Source of the DNA: a virus
IMG/VR virus record: IMGVR_UViG_3300042465_000874
Location: 1 to 33,810 of that record
Strand: one strand, 5' to 3'
DNA: 33,810 nucleotides
In this document: piece by piece, positions 30,755 through 33,810 of the stretch
Layout of the letters: the number at the start of each line of letters is the position of its first letter
How positions within the stretch are numbered: the stretch's first letter is position 1
The notes under the pieces: model-generated
What the model saw: the letters and a program-made list of their open reading frames with translations, nothing else
What the model was told of the DNA's origin: nothing
Databases searched by the model: none
Position numbers and translations under genes: made by a program

Positions 30755-32387
30755 TGGTTGGGCTAATAATCAACTCGGCCCCCATGATGGCCACTTTGAC
30801 CGGGTCAGTCATGGACAGCTCATAGACGCGATCCCGCAACTTGACTGTCATGCCCAGCCGCCGCCAAAATGTCCGGTGGCCATACGCGCCAATTCTGCCA
30901 AGTGGTGACCAATGCTCATTTGACCAAGTGTGACCGCCATCGTCCGACCAGCGCAACATGGCTTCGGGCTCGTAGCCTGGTGCAGCAGGGTATGAATTGG
31001 TGACAATTTCATAGCCTGTAATGTCAGTGTCTGATAATTCATATTGCCCAAGCGGTTCAAAACCATCCCCGGCTTCAGTGGTCAATATGTCGCCTGATTG
31101 AGTGGCCAAATAGGTTTGCACATATTGAGCTACAAGATTTAACCCCGACTCAGTATCTATGTTTTCGCTGGCGTATGCTGGGTATAGGTTTAACCCTACG
31201 CCTGTCTCACAGTCTAATTGCAAGCTGTGATGGGCCGTGCGTTTGAGGTTGTTTTGCCCCGTGGGCAGCGCCCGCCAAGTGCGCAGCCATTTCTGAATCT
31301 GGCCATTGTCGGCGTACACGTCAAGGTCAAAAGCATAGATGTTGCCGTTTGCAAAATCGCCCACAACAATTTTGTTGTTGAACGCCATCTGGCAGTTGCT
31401 GCGGTGCCGGGTAAACACGCCTTCGGCAAAGCCCGCCCGTTCATGCCAGGCTTGAGTGGCGGCGTCGTACACCCAAGTGGTGTTGGCCGCAGGAAAAATT
31501 AGAACGTAAAAGCTGTGACCATCTTGTTGATACGTGTACGCAATGGCGTCCGACATGTCGGTGTATTGCTGAATTTGCCACTCAACCGCATGGGTTGAGA
31601 TGCGTTGGCCTTGGTATCCGTTAGCCCGGTAGACGATGCCTTGCCCCCGGCGATCCCGGCCCAGCCAGAAGAGGCCATTGTCCATTTTGGCGATAGAGTA
31701 AGGGGCCGCGCAACCAAGTTCGTTAAACGCGCCTTGAATGCGTTGCAGGGGAAAGTCTGTAGCGCCTGAGTCGTACCAAACCTCAATGCTGTTTGTGCCA
31801 AAGGCCCAGACTTCGCGGAAGTTGGACACCACGGCCAGCAAGCCGTCGGGCGAACCTTCTGTGCTGGCAAATTCCAACGGGTCAATGGATGTGCCATCCA
31901 AAAGGGTTGTGACCCACATCTTTTGGCTATTGGGTTCGTTAAATACAAAATAGCCGTCCAGATAGCAGACCGTCACCGCGCCGGGAAAGTCAGGGTCAGT
32001 GATCTGGCCAAAAGCGTTGGTGGTGTTGTTGTAAATGTAGCTGGGGCCGTTGGCGGCAATAAACAATTGCGTGCCGTTGTCGGCCATGCTAACCGGCCCA
32101 GTGCCGGCCACGGTGCCGATCAGCGTGGGCGTGTAGGTGTTGTTGATCTTGTAAAGTTGGGTGCCTGACACCACAAACCCTATTCCGTCATTGGGTGAAA
32201 ACGCCCACAGACCACGAACCGGCCCGGTGCCCATTGTTGACAAAAGAACCAAGCCTGGGCAACGCTGCAAGAACGCAGGCTCTTTGCCGCCTTCGGGTAT
32301 GACTTCTGGAAACAGATTGACCATGCGGGCATTCGCAGCGTTGATGCTGCGGGTCACATAGGTCGATCCAAGGATGGGCGTTTTCAT
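30747..32387 (-). CDS. P22 gp10-like packaged DNA stabilisation (tail hub) protein
   Basis: A 546-residue protein beginning MKTPILGSTYVTRSINAANA and then RMVNLFPEVIPEGGKEPAFL, the typical start of the gp10 stabilisation protein family. It has repeated beta propeller-like strands (GTQLYKINNTYTPTLIGTVA, GTNSIEVWYDSGATDF, FNNKIVVGDFANGNIYAFDL). P22 gp10 is 472 residues and forms the tail hub below gp4. It closes the head after packaging. TAATG overlap couples it to the 176-aa gene. Confidence 0.9.
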   Translation of the reverse strand: MKTPILGSTYVTRSINAANARMVNLFPEVIPEGGKEPAFLQRCPGLVLLSTMGTGPVRGLWAFSPNDGIGFVVSGTQLYKINNTYTPTLIGTVAGTGPVSMADNGTQLFIAANGPSYIYNNTTNAFGQITDPDFPGAVTVCYLDGYFVFNEPNSQKMWVTTLLDGTSIDPLEFASTEGSPDGLLAVVSNFREVWAFGTNSIEVWYDSGATDFPLQRIQGAFNELGCAAPYSIAKMDNGLFWLGRDRRGQGIVYRANGYQGQRISTHAVEWQIQQYTDMSDAIAYTYQQDGHSFYVLIFPAANTTWVYDAATQAWHERAGFAEGVFTRHRSNCQMAFNNKIVVGDFANGNIYAFDLDVYADNGQIQKWLRTWRALPTGQNNLKRTAHHSLQLDCETGVGLNLYPAYASENIDTESGLNLVAQYVQTYLATQSGDILTTEAGDGFEPLGQYELSDTDITGYEIVTNSYPAAPGYEPEAMLRWSDDGGHTWSNEHWSPLGRIGAYGHRTFWRRLGMTVKLRDRVYELSMTDPVKVAIMGAELIISPTNA

Positions 32388-32917
32388 TAAGCCGCAACTG
32401 CTTTGATAACGGCAAAGTTAAAAACTGGTGTTTCTGTTGTTGTGCCGCCCGTGGTGCGAAATGTAATGTTGAAACTACCCGCCGCCACTGCAGTGACCAT
32501 TAGGTCGTACAGGTCAGTACCTGATTTTTGATTCAAGATGATTACGTCAGTTGCCGCCACGGTGCTGTTGGTTACAGTAAAAGTTGCGGCAACAGTAGTC
32601 CCCGCTGCGCTAAATAAAGTAATTGCACCCGTTGTTTTGTTTAGCGTTACGCCTGTGGTGCGGCTTGTTATTTGCGTAACCGCGCCGCCAGCGCCTGTGG
32701 CATAACCCACGCCAGCCGTGCCCGTGGACACAATAGTGCCCGTGGCGGTTAGGCTTGTACCCGTGGCCGCGCCAATGTTTGGCGTCACCATTGTTGAATT
32801 GGTAAACAACAACGCATTGGTGACTTGCTTAGTTGTGCCCCCTTGGACAATTGGCAAAACATCACCAACGGCAGCAGCAGTTGCGACGGGGAGGGAGGTG
32901 ATTGCAATGGTGGCCAT
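32387..32917 (-). CDS. Structural protein sharing a fibre N-terminal motif (176 aa)
   Basis: The product starts MATIAITSLPVATAAAVGDV then LPIVQGGTTKQVTNALL, which parallels the start of the fibre protein at 3463-4488. The rest is Thr/Ala/Gly-rich beta sequence (TSLTATGTIVSTGTAGVGYA) ending in a small domain with FNITFRTTGGTTTETPVFNF. It is inserted between the gp4-like and gp10-like genes, which are adjacent in P22. It may be a decoration or fibre protein attached to the tail hub. Confidence 0.7.
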   Translation of the reverse strand: MATIAITSLPVATAAAVGDVLPIVQGGTTKQVTNALLFTNSTMVTPNIGAATGTSLTATGTIVSTGTAGVGYATGAGGAVTQITSRTTGVTLNKTTGAITLFSAAGTTVAATFTVTNSTVAATDVIILNQKSGTDLYDLMVTAVAAGSFNITFRTTGGTTTETPVFNFAVIKAVAA

Positions 32918-32918
32918 G

Positions 32919-33650
32919 TTAGTAGTTTCCTGCGTAAATGTTAAAACGTTGACGGGTGGCGATTAGCGAATACGGCATTGACATGATGTCGTCAGGATTG
33001 TTGATGCGCTTTAGATTGCGTTTGCTGGTCATTGCAATGCGCTGCACCTGGGGGCTGGGCTCAACGCCAAACTCAGGCGCAAACTCCATGGCTAGGTTGT
33101 ACACAAAAGCCCGTAGATACCCAGGCGGGAACAAAATGTTGGTTGCCAAATTGGCCGGCTGACTTAGCTCTTGCACGCTGACAAAGTGAAACTCCAGCAG
33201 ACGTGTGGGGCGCGGGTAGATGTTGATCGTAACGTCTGGGTAGGTCATGTTGACAAACATGACTTGGGGAAAGGTTGACGTCACGGTCTTGACCGCGATG
33301 CCGTTGTACTGTTGCTGATTGATTAGCTTGATGCCATACGACACTCCGGTGCCGGGGTCTTTGAAGTAGGTGGCGTCGTCAACCAAAACAGGCCGCACGG
33401 CGGTACCGTTTAGGCGCACTAAGGAACCGGTGGGGCCAAGGGTTTCTTCAATGGAGCCAACCGGCCAATTGACGATCTGATCGATGGTGCAAAAGACAGA
33501 CAGACGCTCGGTATTCCAAGAATCAATCATCTGGTTGAGCGCCATCAGCGCATCTTGAGACACTGATGCCGCTGGCGTTTCGCCCTCGGCCAGCACACCC
33601 AGCAGCCGCAGCGCTCGGTTGATCTGATCGGCAGCAGAGTAGGTGGCCAT
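32919..33650 (-). CDS. P22 gp4-like tail accessory factor (243 aa)
   Basis: MATYSAADQINRALRLLGVL and DALMALNQMIDSWNTERLSV are the hallmark start of the gp4 tail accessory family. Later come VTINIYPRPTRLLEFHFVS and FPPGYLRAFVYNLAMEFAPE. The length is 243, compared with 166 in P22. The protein would attach to the portal and form the ring on which gp10 sits. AGGAG lies 9 bases before the ATG, in the end of the upstream gene. Confidence 0.9.
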   Translation of the reverse strand: MATYSAADQINRALRLLGVLAEGETPAASVSQDALMALNQMIDSWNTERLSVFCTIDQIVNWPVGSIEETLGPTGSLVRLNGTAVRPVLVDDATYFKDPGTGVSYGIKLINQQQYNGIAVKTVTSTFPQVMFVNMTYPDVTINIYPRPTRLLEFHFVSVQELSQPANLATNILFPPGYLRAFVYNLAMEFAPEFGVEPSPQVQRIAMTSKRNLKRINNPDDIMSMPYSLIATRQRFNIYAGNY

Positions 33651-33652
33651 CT

Positions 33653-33810
33653 TTACGCTCCTAGTTCGACCGCCTCAACAGTTGGACGGCCACGTCTACG
33701 TTTTACTTCCTGTGGAGCCGCCTCTTCAACATCGATTGGCGTGTCAAGAGTATAGCGTGTCCAACCATTTTGTTCATCTGCTACAGCTTCAAGTTCCATC
33801 GACGCAATCT
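33653..33810 (-). CDS. C-terminal part of a hypothetical protein between coat and gp4 genes
   Basis: The visible 51 codons run off the right edge and read MELEAVADEQNGWTRYTLDT after three preceding residues, then a basic end KRRRGRPTVEAVELGA. The AT-hook-like RGRP core is a possible minor-groove contact. An internal ATG at 33799 has no ribosome site, so the true start is probably outside the window. In P22 the small genes between coat and gp4 are variable. Function unknown. Confidence 0.7.
   Translation of the reverse strand, partial: IASMELEAVADEQNGWTRYTLDTPIDVEEAAPQEVKRRRGRPTVEAVELGA

Noticed and set aside
1-33810. Direct joining of the window ends as a complete circle
   Set aside because: The join would truncate the coat protein to about 123 residues, far below the family length, so sequence is missing rather than circular here.

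Overview
The window is almost the whole genome of a tailed double-stranded DNA phage with a P22-type short-tail (podovirus) morphogenesis module. It probably infects a Gram-negative bacterium. The protein flavour and roughly balanced base composition suggest a freshwater betaproteobacterium, but that host guess is weak. No rRNA, tRNA, CRISPR or insertion sequence was seen.

Layout. Positions 1-15686 are read on the minus strand, except for one small plus-strand gene at 10273-10479. Read from high to low coordinates, this arm holds a YdaS/Cro-like repressor, a Toprim primase-helicase, a RusA-like nuclease, terminase small subunit, a large unknown protein, terminase large subunit, four tiny lysine-rich proteins, the P22-like portal, a set of tail fibre/spike genes, scaffold and the start of the P22-like coat gene. 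Positions 15874-23461 are a tightly packed plus-strand early operon: small unknown genes, a Sak4-like ATPase, a DUF669-type single-strand binding protein, a PD-(D/E)XK nuclease, an SF2 helicase and more small genes. Positions 23451-33810 are minus strand again: gp4-like, gp10-like, needle-position, gp7-like and two further ejection-type proteins, then membrane proteins, holin and endolysin. The left end cuts the coat gene and the right end cuts a gene that in P22 order lies just after coat, so the window behaves like a circular map opened there with at least about 0.9 kb missing.

Regulation and replication signals are the most interesting part. A 17-bp dyad, TCTAGC-N5-GCTAGA, overlaps a TAGAAT -10 box at three separate places (10248, 15786, 22262), each in front of a plus-strand gene. 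Weaker copies lie next to the repressor gene, one exactly 21 bp (two helical turns) from the main site. This looks like the operator set of the YdaS/Cro-like repressor and defines a small regulon, including an isolated moron-like gene inside the late region. Two candidate replication or segregation sites are seen: a 373-bp non-coding block (11930-12302) with two perfect DnaA boxes, an A/T tract and a GC-rich hairpin; and a 190-bp array (13278-13470) of about 10-bp-phased GGATG/CATCC decamers arranged around a perfect 20-bp palindrome.

No integrase and no classical CI-type repressor was recognised, so the lifestyle is open. Many neighbouring genes overlap by ATGA or TAATG. These overlaps were used to correct several starts and to find six genes of less than 60 codons: 53, 58, 45, 50, 49 and 34 aa, plus a 28-aa membrane peptide.
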